Shown here piece after piece: positions 8,695 to 17,092 of a stretch of 37,015 bases of DNA. The notes under the pieces were generated by a model. It did no database searches. It saw only the letters and a list, made by a program, of their open reading frames with translations, and was not told the origin of the DNA. Position numbers and translations under genes: made by a program. The DNA lies in assembly GCA_021776435.1 (NCBI GenBank), contig JAJFFW010000060.1:1-37015 (forward strand), in the 5' to 3' direction. Each line of letters starts with the position of its first letter. Position 1 is the first letter of the stretch. Source of the DNA: Parvularculaceae bacterium (GTDB lineage Bacteria; Pseudomonadota; Alphaproteobacteria; Caulobacterales; Parvularculaceae).

Positions 8695-9650
8695 GCTGAT
8701 ACCTGTATGTCTGCCGCCTTCGCTTCGACAGCGCCAGCAGCCGAGTCGATCATGATCGCCCAATTGAGAGCGTCGCGCGCTTGCTCACCCGTCACTGGCG
8801 GCGTCCCGTTGGTCTGGACCGTTTCTAGAAACTGCTTCACCCCATAGCGCAATGGATCGGAGATCGAAAGTGGTTGGCCGATGTCATCAAAACCCCAAAC
8901 AACTGGCGAAGGGGTCGTGTTCAGGATCCGCCGCGCCACAAAATCGATTTCAATAACCCCATCCTCATAAGAGAGCCGCATCACCCGTTCACGCTGGGGC
9001 GCACGGCGGCTGGCGACACATTCCACACGAAGTCCACTCTCAAAGCACATCTTGGCTTCGACCTCATGGGCGAGCGTTGCTTGGCCTTGAATGGTCCGAG
9101 CTCTAACACTAGCGGGTTCGTCAGGCGTCAATCGCCGGATCAAGTCGAGATCGTGGATCATCAAATCGTACACAACCGAAACATCCTCCCCCCGTCCACT
9201 CTCCGGTCCACAGCGGCGACACTCTATAAGAGTAAGACGGTCTTTGCGACCAAATATTCCCAACGTATCAACAATGTACCGCTCTTGATGCCCGGCCTGT
9301 AACACCAGACCGCCCTCCCGCGCTAACTCAATCAACCCATCAGCATCCTCTAAAGAGAGAGCGATCGGTTTTTCAACCAATACATGCTTCCCGGCGGCGA
9401 GCGCTTGCGAGGCGAGTTCAAAATGCTTTCCTGCAGGCGCCGCCACAGTCAAAGCATCAACTGCATTCAGAAACGCAACATAATCTTTGTAAGGGCTAGC
9501 GCCATAAATATGCGCAAGGTGTTGAGCGCGTTCAAAATCAATATCATAAACAGCCGTAAGCGACGCCTGCTGGCAAGCAGCATATTTCGCCGCATGAAAG
9601 GCGCCAAAAACGCCGGCGCCCACAACCCCCGCTCTAATCTTTATAGGCAA
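8691..9650 (-). CDS. Gfo/Idh/MocA oxidoreductase, GnnA- or WbpB-like
   Basis: 319 residues from a TTG with GAGG six bases upstream; other in-frame starts are GTG at 9662 and TTG at 9680, so the N-terminus is uncertain. No in-frame ATG is near. A Rossmann NAD(P)-binding fold begins GVVGAGVFG (GxGxxG at 11-16), followed by AAPAGKH and the family EKP motif in VLVEKPIALSLEDA. The catalytic HxxxD-type region is YDLMIHDLDLI. It should oxidise the 3-hydroxyl of a UDP-sugar to the ketone for the coupled transaminase. The 4-bp ATGA overlap with that gene implies translational coupling and a joint pathway step. Confidence 0.88.
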   Translation of the reverse strand: MPIKIRAGVVGAGVFGAFHAAKYAACQQASLTAVYDIDFERAQHLAHIYGASPYKDYVAFLNAVDALTVAAPAGKHFELASQALAAGKHVLVEKPIALSLEDADGLIELAREGGLVLQAGHQERYIVDTLGIFGRKDRLTLIECRRCGPESGRGEDVSVVYDLMIHDLDLIRRLTPDEPASVRARTIQGQATLAHEVEAKMCFESGLRVECVASRRAPQRERVMRLSYEDGVIEIDFVARRILNTTPSPVVWGFDDIGQPLSISDPLRYGVKQFLETVQTNGTPPVTGEQARDALNWAIMIDSAAGAVEAKAADIQVSA

Positions 9651-9786
9651 TGAAAACCTCACGCTCGCATCCCACAGCAACTTTAGTCTGATACCCGGTT
9701 TATAGAAATGATGGGACGCGATCGCGCCTTCAAACTATATTTCGTGCTGTTTCAAAACCCTGGCGACAGTACTCTCGCCTGAGTCC

Positions 9787-11154
9787 TTATAGGGTTTTAA
9801 GCCCGGCGTCACGATCACCTCTCAGCTTATCGGCCAGAATAAAGGCGAGCTCAAGGGATTGGCTGGCGTTAAGCCGAGGGTCGCAATGGGTATGATATCG
9901 CGAGGACAGATCTGCTTCGGAAATTGCATGGGCCCCTCCCAGACATTCTGTCACATTTTGACCCGTCATCTCGAAATGCACGCCACCTGGGTGAACGCCC
10001 TCAGCCCGGCAAACGTCAAAAAACGCCGCAACTTCTGTAAGAATTGCGTCAAATTGCCGGGTTTTGTAACCGCCATTCGTTTTGATGGTATTGCCGTGCA
10101 TGGGATCACAAGACCAGACGACATTGCGCCCCTCTGAAGCAAGGCGGTGCACAATCTTAGGCAGTCCGTCTCTGACTTTCTCAGCGCCAAACCGTGCAAT
10201 TAAGACAATCCGTCCCGGTTCGTTTTGTGGGTCCAGTATATCAAGAAGCGTCAAGAGCTCATCGGAATCCAAGCTCGGCCCGCACTTAATGCCGATCGGA
10301 TTTTCCACACCACGACAAAACTCAACATGAGCGCCATCGGGTTGGCGCGTGCGGTCACCGATCCAGACCATATGTGCAGACGTGTCGTACCAATGGCCCG
10401 TCGTTGAATCGACGCGGGTCATGGCCTGCTCATAACCCAACAGCAAGGCTTCGTGGCTTGTGAAGAAATCGACTTCGCGGATAGCCCTCACCTCACGCCC
10501 GGTGACGCCGCATGCCTCCATAAATGTTATGGTTTCTGAAATCCGGTCAGCAAGTGCGCTGTAACGATCTCCTTGAGGATTATCAGCAACAAATTCGAGA
10601 TTCCATCTATGCACGTTGTGCAGGTCGGCATAACCCCCCGTCGCGAATGCGCGGATCAGGTTCAAGGTCGACGCCGCCTGCCCATACGCCTTTAAGAGCC
10701 GTTGCGGATCAGGCGTCCTTGCCGCTGCATCAAATTCCATGGCATTGATGTTGTCGCCTCGATAGCTCGGCAGGGTCACGCCGTTCTGGGTTTCCGTCGA
10801 TGTCGACCGTGGTTTGGCAAACTGCCCTGCGATACGACCGACTTTAACGACGGGCACCGCAGCGCCAAAAGTAAGCGCCACCGACATCTGCAAAAGCACG
10901 CGAAACGTATCGCGAATATTATCAGGGTGAAATTCTTTAAAGCTTTCGGCGCAGTCACCTCCTTGCAGCAAAAACGCCTCTCCGCACGTAACTTTTGCAA
11001 GAGACGCACGAAGGGTGCGCACTTCGCCGGCGAAGACCAGTGGCGGATAGCCGGATAATTCTTTCTCGACCGCGTCCAGGGCCTCTTGATCCGGATATTC
11101 GGTTGGCAATTGACGGGCTGGCTTTGACCGCCAGTTTTCGGGACACCACGGCAT
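9787..11154 (-). CDS. aroG: Class II 3-deoxy-7-phosphoheptulonate (DAHP) synthase
   Basis: 455 residues, a usual length for the plant/Mycobacterium-type class II enzyme. It condenses phosphoenolpyruvate with erythrose 4-phosphate, the first committed step of the shikimate pathway, in the cytoplasm. Family blocks include the N-terminal [27 protein letters not shown] (with the metal-ligand Cys), [12 protein letters not shown], and the C-terminal DPMHGNT and [15 protein letters not shown]. The start ATG has AAGGAG at good spacing. It is transcribed away from the MBL-fold gene across a 155-bp divergent promoter region and has 136 bp before the oxidoreductase start downstream. The symbol follows mycobacterial usage. 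Confidence 0.95.
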   Translation of the reverse strand: MPWCPENWRSKPARQLPTEYPDQEALDAVEKELSGYPPLVFAGEVRTLRASLAKVTCGEAFLLQGGDCAESFKEFHPDNIRDTFRVLLQMSVALTFGAAVPVVKVGRIAGQFAKPRSTSTETQNGVTLPSYRGDNINAMEFDAAARTPDPQRLLKAYGQAASTLNLIRAFATGGYADLHNVHRWNLEFVADNPQGDRYSALADRISETITFMEACGVTGREVRAIREVDFFTSHEALLLGYEQAMTRVDSTTGHWYDTSAHMVWIGDRTRQPDGAHVEFCRGVENPIGIKCGPSLDSDELLTLLDILDPQNEPGRIVLIARFGAEKVRDGLPKIVHRLASEGRNVVWSCDPMHGNTIKTNGGYKTRQFDAILTEVAAFFDVCRAEGVHPGGVHFEMTGQNVTECLGGAHAISEADLSSRYHTHCDPRLNASQSLELAFILADKLRGDRDAGLKTL

Positions 11155-11309
11155 CTTTCACTCCTTGTAGAGGTGGTCTTTAGCTTGCGCGATAATCAGT
11201 CGCAACATTTAGATTTTTAGCCATAAAGCTGCGCTCTTCTTCGTGACTTCTCGTTTCGCCAACGCCCTGCTAGAAAACCTATATCAGCTAGGGATCTAGG
11301 GAGGGATTT

Positions 11310-12200
11310 ATGAACCGCTATGCAATTAGCGTACTTGCGCTTTGCTTAACTGTTGGGCCGGCGGCGGCGCAAAACGACTTTTCAGACGTGAAGATAACGA
11401 CCACCATGATCGCGGACGGCGTTTACATGCTGCAGGGAGCAGGAGGTAATATCGGTTTGTCAGTGGGCGAAGACGGCGCTTTCGTCATTGATGACCAATT
11501 CGCACCATTAACGGATAAGATTATTGCCGCCATCAAAACAGTTACCGACCAGCCGGTTGAGTACGTCTTGAATACGCATTATCACGGCGACCATACGGGC
11601 GGAAATGAGAATTTCGGCGATGCTGGCGCGACAATCGTCGCCCACGACAATGTACGAAAGCGCATGAGCCAAGGCGTTGAACGGCAGGGACGCAGCATTC
11701 CACCCTCTCCCGACGGCGCTCTCCCCGTCATTACCTTTTCCGATCGTGTGACTTTCCATTGGAACGGGCATGACATTTATATCACTCACGTAGACAATGC
11801 GCATACGGACGGTGACGCCATTGTCTATTTTAAGGACATCAATGTTCTCCATATGGGTGACGTTTTCTTCAACGGCGGCTACCCGTTCATCGACATCGAC
11901 GGTGGCGGCAACCTTAAAGGCTATATCGCCGCCTATAAGACGGTTCTGAGCAAAACGAACGACGAAACTAAAATCATTCCCGGCCATGGCGAATTGGCGG
12001 ATAAAGGTGACCTTCAGCGAACGCTTGTTATGCTGGAAACCGTTCGTGACCGTATTCAGACCTTAATTGATCAGGGCCTCGATGTTGAAGCCGTAGTAAA
12101 GGCTGACGCTTTGAAGGACCTCAACGAGACCTGGGGTCAGGGTTTCATCAAAGGCGAGGCCATGGCGCGCCAGGCTTATCGCTCGCTGAGCGCCAAATAA
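11310..12200 (+). CDS. Exported metallo-beta-lactamase-fold hydrolase
   Basis: 296 residues with a signal peptide cleaved after about Ala20 (GPAAA-QND), so periplasmic. The start has a strong AGGGAGGG. The zinc site of the MBL superfamily is complete: HxHxDH as H90, H92, D94 and H95 in NTHYHGDHTGGNE, then H165 (DNAHTDGD), D184 (HMGDVFF) and H226 (IIPGHGE). This subgroup resembles the quinoprotein-relay/subclass-B3-like exported MBL proteins; whether it is a beta-lactamase, lactonase or other hydrolase cannot be decided. It is a single-gene unit ending at a strong hairpin shared with the next, convergent gene. Confidence 0.9.
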   Translation: MNRYAISVLALCLTVGPAAAQNDFSDVKITTTMIADGVYMLQGAGGNIGLSVGEDGAFVIDDQFAPLTDKIIAAIKTVTDQPVEYVLNTHYHGDHTGGNENFGDAGATIVAHDNVRKRMSQGVERQGRSIPPSPDGALPVITFSDRVTFHWNGHDIYITHVDNAHTDGDAIVYFKDINVLHMGDVFFNGGYPFIDIDGGGNLKGYIAAYKTVLSKTNDETKIIPGHGELADKGDLQRTLVMLETVRDRIQTLIDQGLDVEAVVKADALKDLNETWGQGFIKGEAMARQAYRSLSAK

Positions 12201-12230
12201 TCTTCCCACGACGCTATTTCGAACAAAGGA

Positions 12231-12259
12231 AAACGCCCGCTCGTGAGCGGGCGTTTTTT
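12231..12259 (+). terminator. Strong intrinsic terminator after the MBL-fold gene
   Basis: An A-run precedes a GC-rich inverted repeat (ACGCCCGCTC paired with GAGCGGGCGT, 12233-12254) followed by six T. The flanking A and T runs make it usable from both sides, so it probably also stops the convergent small gene at 12293-12580. Confidence 0.88.
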
Positions 12260-12292
12260 GTTTGGTAATTTGGGCGGAAAACCGTGTGTCTT

Positions 12293-12580
12293 TTAAGCTT
12301 TCACAGACACATCGACGACTTCTCCGCGACGAATTTTGCATTCCGCAATAATCGGCTCGGCGCCATCAGCCGTCGAGGTCATTTTTACGGTGACACGTTT
12401 GGTCGAGCCATCTCGAACATTTTGGAGCTTCGGACGATATGTCTGTGATGAAGCAATGCCCTGCTCGTCCAGAGCAGCCGCACAGAGCGCTACGTTTTCG
12501 GTCCAATTGGTTGCGCCGGCAGACGTGGTTGCACCAAGTACGCCGGTGGCGACGACAGAGAAAATGAGATTTTTGATCAT
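12293..12580 (-). CDS. Small exported protein of unknown function
   Basis: 95 residues from an ATG with AGGAG seven bases upstream; longer in-frame starts lack such a site and would bury the signal peptide. Residues 1-23 (MIKNLIFSVVATGVLGATTSAGA) are a clear signal peptide. The mature part of about 72 residues has two cysteines (in ALCAAAL and AECKIRRGE) that could form a disulfide, and a basic beta-strand-like stretch RVTVKMTS. I do not recognise the family. It is divergent from an HxlR-type regulator across an AT-rich 188-bp region and shares a terminator with the MBL-fold gene, so regulation by the HxlR protein is plausible but inferred. Confidence 0.75.
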   Translation of the reverse strand: MIKNLIFSVVATGVLGATTSAGATNWTENVALCAAALDEQGIASSQTYRPKLQNVRDGSTKRVTVKMTSTADGAEPIIAECKIRRGEVVDVSVKA

Positions 12581-12768
12581 AACTGAGCTCCTGCGAATGT
12601 TTGGCAAATGCGTGGTTGAATACGCCGTATTTGCTATACCATAGAGTTTACTATATAATTTTAAAGTGTCAAATATATTTTTAAGGTCTCTGTGATTTGT
12701 TAGAGTCACCTAAAAGAACCGCCGAATCGCCTCCGCAGCGACACGCGCTGAAAGCAAAAAGGGTTTAA

Positions 12769-13470
12769 ATGGCAAGGACTTATAATCAGGAATGTGTGCT
12801 TGCCTTCGCCCTGGATCTTTTGGGCGAACGATGGACGCTGCTCATTATCCGTGAATTATTCCTGGGCCCGCGCCGTTTCGCGGATTTGCAGGAAGCCCTT
12901 CCAGGCATTGGAACGAATTTACTAAGCAAGCGTTTGAAGGAGCTGGTAGAGGCCGAACTGATCCTGGCGCCGGCCACCAACGAAATGCGCAGCCAATACA
13001 GATTAGCCCCAAAGGGCGATCAACTGCGACCGGCAATCAGATCCCTCATGTGCTGGTCGATTGAATATTTTATGGATCTGCCTGAGAGCACGCCAGCGCG
13101 AGACTGTATTTACTGCGACAACCTGCAACCAGACTCAGTCGCGCTCGCGATTGAACTCTTCGCCAATTACCAACCGGTAGATCCACTCAACTATGTAACG
13201 CACGCATTCATTGATGGTCATCCGTATACGTTTTACTATATGAATGGAGAGATGATCACCAAGCGCGGCGCTGACACACCGGCCGTGGCGAGGATCGAAA
13301 CCGATGTCGCAACAATCATGCAAGCCCTCCGCAAGGAAATTTCGCCAGCTGAAACGCGTGCGCGATTAAAGGCAGACGGTGACGAAACAGTTTTGAAACA
13401 TTTTATCAGTTGTTTCGCCCTTGAAGGGCATATGCCAGACCACAATACACAAGATAAACTCGCCGGATAA
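12769..13470 (+). CDS. HxlR family winged-helix transcriptional regulator
   Basis: 233 residues. The N-terminal 100 residues are an HxlR (DUF24) winged helix: Cys9 in the family position, LLGERWTLLIIRELFLGPRRFADLQEALPGIG split over helices 1-3, then the recognition segment GTNLLSKRLKEL and the wing MRSQYRLAPKG. The extra C-terminal domain of about 125 residues contains a CxxC (DCIYCDN) and an SCP2-like alpha/beta segment; many longer HxlR proteins have such a putative effector domain. It could sense thiol oxidation or electrophiles through Cys9 or the CxxC, but this is inference. The likely targets are itself and the divergent small exported protein. Confidence 0.88.
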   Translation: MARTYNQECVLAFALDLLGERWTLLIIRELFLGPRRFADLQEALPGIGTNLLSKRLKELVEAELILAPATNEMRSQYRLAPKGDQLRPAIRSLMCWSIEYFMDLPESTPARDCIYCDNLQPDSVALAIELFANYQPVDPLNYVTHAFIDGHPYTFYYMNGEMITKRGADTPAVARIETDVATIMQALRKEISPAETRARLKADGDETVLKHFISCFALEGHMPDHNTQDKLAG

Positions 13471-13512
13471 CCTGGTGACCAGCCTACAACCCGAAACAGT
13501 CTGTCACCGGAA

Positions 13513-13547
13513 CAAAAAAACAGGCGATCCCGGAAGACCGCCTGTTC
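13513..13547 (-). terminator. Intrinsic terminator of the TonB-dependent receptor gene
   Basis: The arms AACAGGCG (13519-13526) and CGCCTGTT (13539-13546) enclose a 12-nt loop. On the minus strand the stem is followed by a run of seven T. It lies about 27 bp past the receptor stop. In the plus direction a TTTTT run further on (13553-13557) could help stop the HxlR transcript. Confidence 0.82.
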
Positions 13548-13573
13548 AAAATTTTTACTCGGTGGCCGGGAAA

Positions 13574-16500
13574 CTAGAATTTCAAGCCAACAGCAACACC
13601 GTACCGGCGCGGCTCCACCAGGAAGACATTGGTGAAGTTACCCGCCGTCTGGCCGAGATTGGCTAGTCCGGTGACCGCGTTCTTATCCGTAAAGTTCTGG
13701 ATAAAGCCACGGATATACCAGTTGCCTTCTTCCGGCGCGATCGTGATCTGGGCGTTACCGATGATGTAATTATCAATGCGGTCCTGCGCTTGATTAAAGA
13801 TCGTCGAGAAGGACTGGCCTTGATAATAGGCGTCAACACGCGGTGTTACTGTCACATTGTTTCCAACACGCATGGTGTATTGCGCACCGGCGCTAACAGA
13901 AACATTCGGCGAACCAGGCAGTTCATTGCCGGTAACGTTGGTCAAGAGACCAGTCTGGGTGATCGTGAAGTTCACCGGAGTCGCGAAGGCGCCAGAAAGA
14001 ATGGTATTCAACCCGGCCGGCAAAATTCCAGCGCCGTTTGTGAGCAGTGCGCTCAGCGTCGAGCAGACAGTGAATTCATCATCGATGAACGAATTCACTG
14101 CGGCCAACGCCGGACTAATGGCGCCAAGATCAAAGCCGATCAGATTGATCGGCGCGCCGTTCGACTGCAAAACGCAGTTTGTGGCGTTGGTGATATCCGC
14201 CAGGACCGTAGCGTCCGCAACACCGGCCGCCGGATTGGCTGAGTTGATCGACTGGAAATTATCGATGTCGGTGTTCAGATAAGAAACGGTGGAATTGAAA
14301 ATCAGATCGTCCACTGGTTGCCAGACGAATTCACCCTCGAGTCCCCATACGGTTGCGTCAATGTTCTCGTTGACGGTCGTCTGGTTGACAAAATTGGCGA
14401 CCTGTAACCCGCCATAATCATAGTAGAAGCCGGTTAAGTTCGCCTGAACTGTGCCATTGAAGATATTAGATTTAATCCCCGCCTCAATGGAGTTGATGTT
14501 CTCCTCGTCAAAGGTGAGAGGCACGCCGGCTGCGAGCGCCTGGCTCGGGCGCGGGTTGAAGCCGCCCGGCTTATAACCGCGTGTATATGAGACATAAATA
14601 TTTGCATTGTCGCTCGGCGCCCATTCCAGCACCGCACGGCCCGTCGTGGCGTTGAAATCATCCTCAACAATCCGGAAATCGTTGATGGCCCCGGGGGTGC
14701 CGGCGACTTCTTCTTCAGCATCGAGGAAGGGACGGACATTTGTCGTACCAATCGGGACAAACGGCACTGCCGCTCCAGGCACTTGAATGGACTCAAGGAA
14801 GTTGCCGCGATCGCGGACACCCTTATCATCCCAATTGCGACGGATACCGCCGGTGAATTTCACGCTATCAGTCAGATCGAGATAGAATTCGCCGAAGACC
14901 GAGAAGGACTCCGTGAAGGCGTCATCTGTGTCGTTGAAGAAGAACGGCACAAAGGCGGAAATGCCGTCAACGGCATTTAAATTGTCAACTGCGGTTTGAA
15001 TATTCGCAGGATCAAGTCGCGATGCCGCGGCCGCCGCATCCGCTTGCGCCTGCGTACCGCTATTCGCGAGCACGAAGGCAGCCGTCCCAGCTGCAATGGC
15101 GTCGAGCGTGCCGGTGTAAGTCGCACCACGCACCGCCGTCACCGCTCCCGCTGCTGCAAAATAGTCGAGCGTGTTTGCATTCACGGAGAAGTCAGCAAAA
15201 CCGTTGCGCTCGAGATAATTGACCCCAGCGAGGAAATTGAGGCGGCCGTCAAAATCGGAATTGACGATGGCTTCAACCGACCAATAGTCGGCCTCACCAA
15301 TCGACAGATTGGCTGACGCGAAATTGCTCGTACGCAAAAGTTCCTTACCGCCGATAGCGCCAGCGAGCCCTTCGAAGTCAAAAGCCGATGTCGGGAAGGT
15401 GCCGCCCGCGAAAAGCGTATTGGCAAGGATCGGTACGCCGGCAACCGCCGGTGAGGAAGGCGATCCGGGGAACAGCGCATTCGGCGGCAGACCAAACGGG
15501 AAACCCGTTGCGAATACAGGCGACAGAGAAAGTTCTGGTCCGACCGTGCCATCGAAATCCTGAGTCTGGGCAATTTTCGAATTCCCCCAACCCGCATTCA
15601 ATCGGACCGTCATCTTTTCGAAATCGTGACGCGCATTGACCAAAAAGATGGTCTCTTCTGCATTGTAAATCGGATCAAAATCGAACGCCACTTTGCGTGG
15701 ATCGGTTGGTTGCGCAACTTGTGCAGTTAAAGGCCCGGCGCCGATCGGGAAAAGGCCAAGGACAGCGGCGTTGGCGATCGCAATATTTTGCGGGAGACCA
15801 GCCTGGATGCCGAGCAAGGTCAGTGTATCGGAGGACGCCAACGCGAGTGTCGTCGCTCTGAGATCCGGTCCTAACCCGCCGAAGGAGAGCGCGCCAGGCG
15901 CACACCCCAGGGCCGGATCCGGATTACACTGCAATCCACTGGCGCGCTGGCGATTATCGTCTTCGCGCATATAACTGGCGGTGAAATCGACGGTCGTGTT
16001 GTCCGTTGGCTCCCAACGTACGGAACCACGCAAGGCGTAAATATCACGGTCGTCAATTTCGCGGCCGGTGACGATATTATCTGTAAAGCCATCCCGTTGA
16101 ATGACCGTGCCGGCGAGGCGCGCCGCTAATCTTTCCGTAATCGGAACATTAAGCGCACCCTTGAGTTTAATGGATTCAAAATTACCATATTCCAGGTCAA
16201 TATGACCGCCAACCGCGCTCGTATCCGCTTTGTTAGTAATAACATTCAAAACGCCGCCCGTGGCGTTGCGACCAAACAGCGTGCCTTGCGGACCGCGCAG
16301 AATTTCAAGGCGTTCGACATCGAAAAATTCAGTCTCGAAAAGGCGCGGCGTGTCGATGAACACATCATTGATGTGCACCGAAACTGCTGGCTCCGTAGAA
16401 GAACCAACCGCCAGCGCGCCAATACCGCGCAGAGATATGGCCGACCCAGTAAAATTCGTACGCGAAAATGAAAAGTTCGGGATGTTGAACTGGATGTCGG

Positions 16501-16714
16501 TGAAGCTCTCGATCTGGCGCGCGTCAAGCTCTTCGCCGCCAAATGCCGACACGGCGATAGGCACATCTTGCACCGATTGCTCAGTTCTTTGCGAGGTAAC
16601 GATGATTTCATCGTTAATGGATTGCGCTAGAGCACCGCCTGCGATCATAGCGGATACCGCAACGCCAGACATAAGGCGACCTGCCATCGCTTGAATTGTC
16701 GGATTGAATTTCAT
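13574..16714 (-). CDS. TonB-dependent outer-membrane receptor
   Basis: 1046 residues from the ATG with AAGGGG eight bases upstream; a GTG three codons earlier overlaps that site. A signal peptide (about 1-31, ending GGALAQS) is followed by a TonB-box-like EIIVTSQR, then the plug domain (about 45-160) with ERLEILRGPQGTLFGRNATGGVLNVITN, and a long 22-strand barrel ending in the terminal aromatic RYGVAVGLKF. The size and plug resemble the large siderophore/complex-substrate receptors common in Caulobacter and sphingomonads. Long Ala/Asn-rich extracellular loops (for example around 515-560) are present. The ligand is unknown, and no TonB/ExbBD or degradation gene is adjacent. It has its own terminator and a large, structured upstream region. 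Confidence 0.93.
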   Translation of the reverse strand: MKFNPTIQAMAGRLMSGVAVSAMIAGGALAQSINDEIIVTSQRTEQSVQDVPIAVSAFGGEELDARQIESFTDIQFNIPNFSFSRTNFTGSAISLRGIGALAVGSSTEPAVSVHINDVFIDTPRLFETEFFDVERLEILRGPQGTLFGRNATGGVLNVITNKADTSAVGGHIDLEYGNFESIKLKGALNVPITERLAARLAGTVIQRDGFTDNIVTGREIDDRDIYALRGSVRWEPTDNTTVDFTASYMREDDNRQRASGLQCNPDPALGCAPGALSFGGLGPDLRATTLALASSDTLTLLGIQAGLPQNIAIANAAVLGLFPIGAGPLTAQVAQPTDPRKVAFDFDPIYNAEETIFLVNARHDFEKMTVRLNAGWGNSKIAQTQDFDGTVGPELSLSPVFATGFPFGLPPNALFPGSPSSPAVAGVPILANTLFAGGTFPTSAFDFEGLAGAIGGKELLRTSNFASANLSIGEADYWSVEAIVNSDFDGRLNFLAGVNYLERNGFADFSVNANTLDYFAAAGAVTAVRGATYTGTLDAIAAGTAAFVLANSGTQAQADAAAAASRLDPANIQTAVDNLNAVDGISAFVPFFFNDTDDAFTESFSVFGEFYLDLTDSVKFTGGIRRNWDDKGVRDRGNFLESIQVPGAAVPFVPIGTTNVRPFLDAEEEVAGTPGAINDFRIVEDDFNATTGRAVLEWAPSDNANIYVSYTRGYKPGGFNPRPSQALAAGVPLTFDEENINSIEAGIKSNIFNGTVQANLTGFYYDYGGLQVANFVNQTTVNENIDATVWGLEGEFVWQPVDDLIFNSTVSYLNTDIDNFQSINSANPAAGVADATVLADITNATNCVLQSNGAPINLIGFDLGAISPALAAVNSFIDDEFTVCSTLSALLTNGAGILPAGLNTILSGAFATPVNFTITQTGLLTNVTGNELPGSPNVSVSAGAQYTMRVGNNVTVTPRVDAYYQGQSFSTIFNQAQDRIDNYIIGNAQITIAPEEGNWYIRGFIQNFTDKNAVTGLANLGQTAGNFTNVFLVEPRRYGVAVGLKF

Positions 16715-16799
16715 CTGGTTCACCCCTTATTCGCCCCTCGCTGTGGGGGCTGGAATTATCACTCGCCTAAAAGCGCCGCCACGGCAACACTTGCCCATA

Positions 16800-16828
16800 T
16801 CCTATAGTCCCGGTCCTATAGTTCCCGG
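16800..16828. repeat. Direct repeat TCCTATAGTCCCGG / TCCTATAGTTCCCGG
   Basis: Two head-to-tail copies of about 14-15 bp (16800-16813 and 16814-16828) differ by one inserted T. They lie 86-114 bp upstream of the receptor ATG, a position suited to an operator or to an element overlapping the promoter. Confidence 0.6.
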
Positions 16829-16880
16829 TCACCGGCGCTCCGTCCAGTATCCTCTGCATCTCACGGGTACGCCACGCCAA

Positions 16881-16919
16881 ACCGTTACAAAATTACAACA
16901 AACCACACATTCTAACGGT
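16881..16919. promoter_or_regulatory. Inverted half-sites ACCGTTA ... TAACGGT
   Basis: Perfect 7-bp inverted repeats lie at 16881-16887 and 16913-16919. The centres are 32 bp apart, about three helical turns, so both would face the same side of the DNA. They could be a dimer-of-dimers or looping site. No protein is assigned. Confidence 0.4.
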
Positions 16920-17002
16920 CGTTCTCACGAGGAATCTCATCCCGATACGCGAAATAAACCCTCAAAAGATGCGGGGGGAAATTAACCTGACTTCATAAAC
17001 AG

Positions 17003-17020
17003 CGTGTTAACATTAACACG
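17003..17020. promoter_or_regulatory. Perfect 18-bp palindrome CGTGTTAACATTAACACG, candidate operator
   Basis: The arms CGTGTTAA and TTAACACG match perfectly around a central CA. With a two-base centre it cannot form a stable hairpin loop, so protein binding is more likely than termination. It lies 290 bp upstream of the TonB receptor start and 73 bp beyond the end of the REC-kinase gene. Confidence 0.5.
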
Positions 17021-17021
17021 G

Positions 17022-17035
17022 GCGCACCAGTGCGC
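17022..17035. promoter_or_regulatory. Second adjacent palindrome GCGCACCAGTGCGC
   Basis: The 6-bp arms GCGCAC and GTGCGC flank a central CA, the same layout as the palindrome one base to its left. It could be a second site of the same cluster, or part of a GC-rich hairpin at the end of the REC-kinase transcript; no T-run follows on the minus strand. Confidence 0.35.
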
Positions 17036-17092
17036 TTCAGGGCGCTTCTCATTCCTCTAGGCATTGGGAAATTTTGGTCCCAGCGGAGATCG

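Larger units (their letters stand above)
16715..17092. promoter_or_regulatory. 378-bp non-coding region upstream of the TonB receptor with several dyads and repeats
   Basis: No convincing gene is seen. The region contains a near-perfect direct repeat (16800-16828), two 7-bp inverted half sites with centres 32 bp apart (16881-16919) and two adjacent perfect palindromes (17003-17020, 17022-17035). It separates the receptor gene from the end of the upstream REC-kinase gene, both on the minus strand. It is unusually long and structured for this compact window and probably controls receptor expression. Confidence 0.55.
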
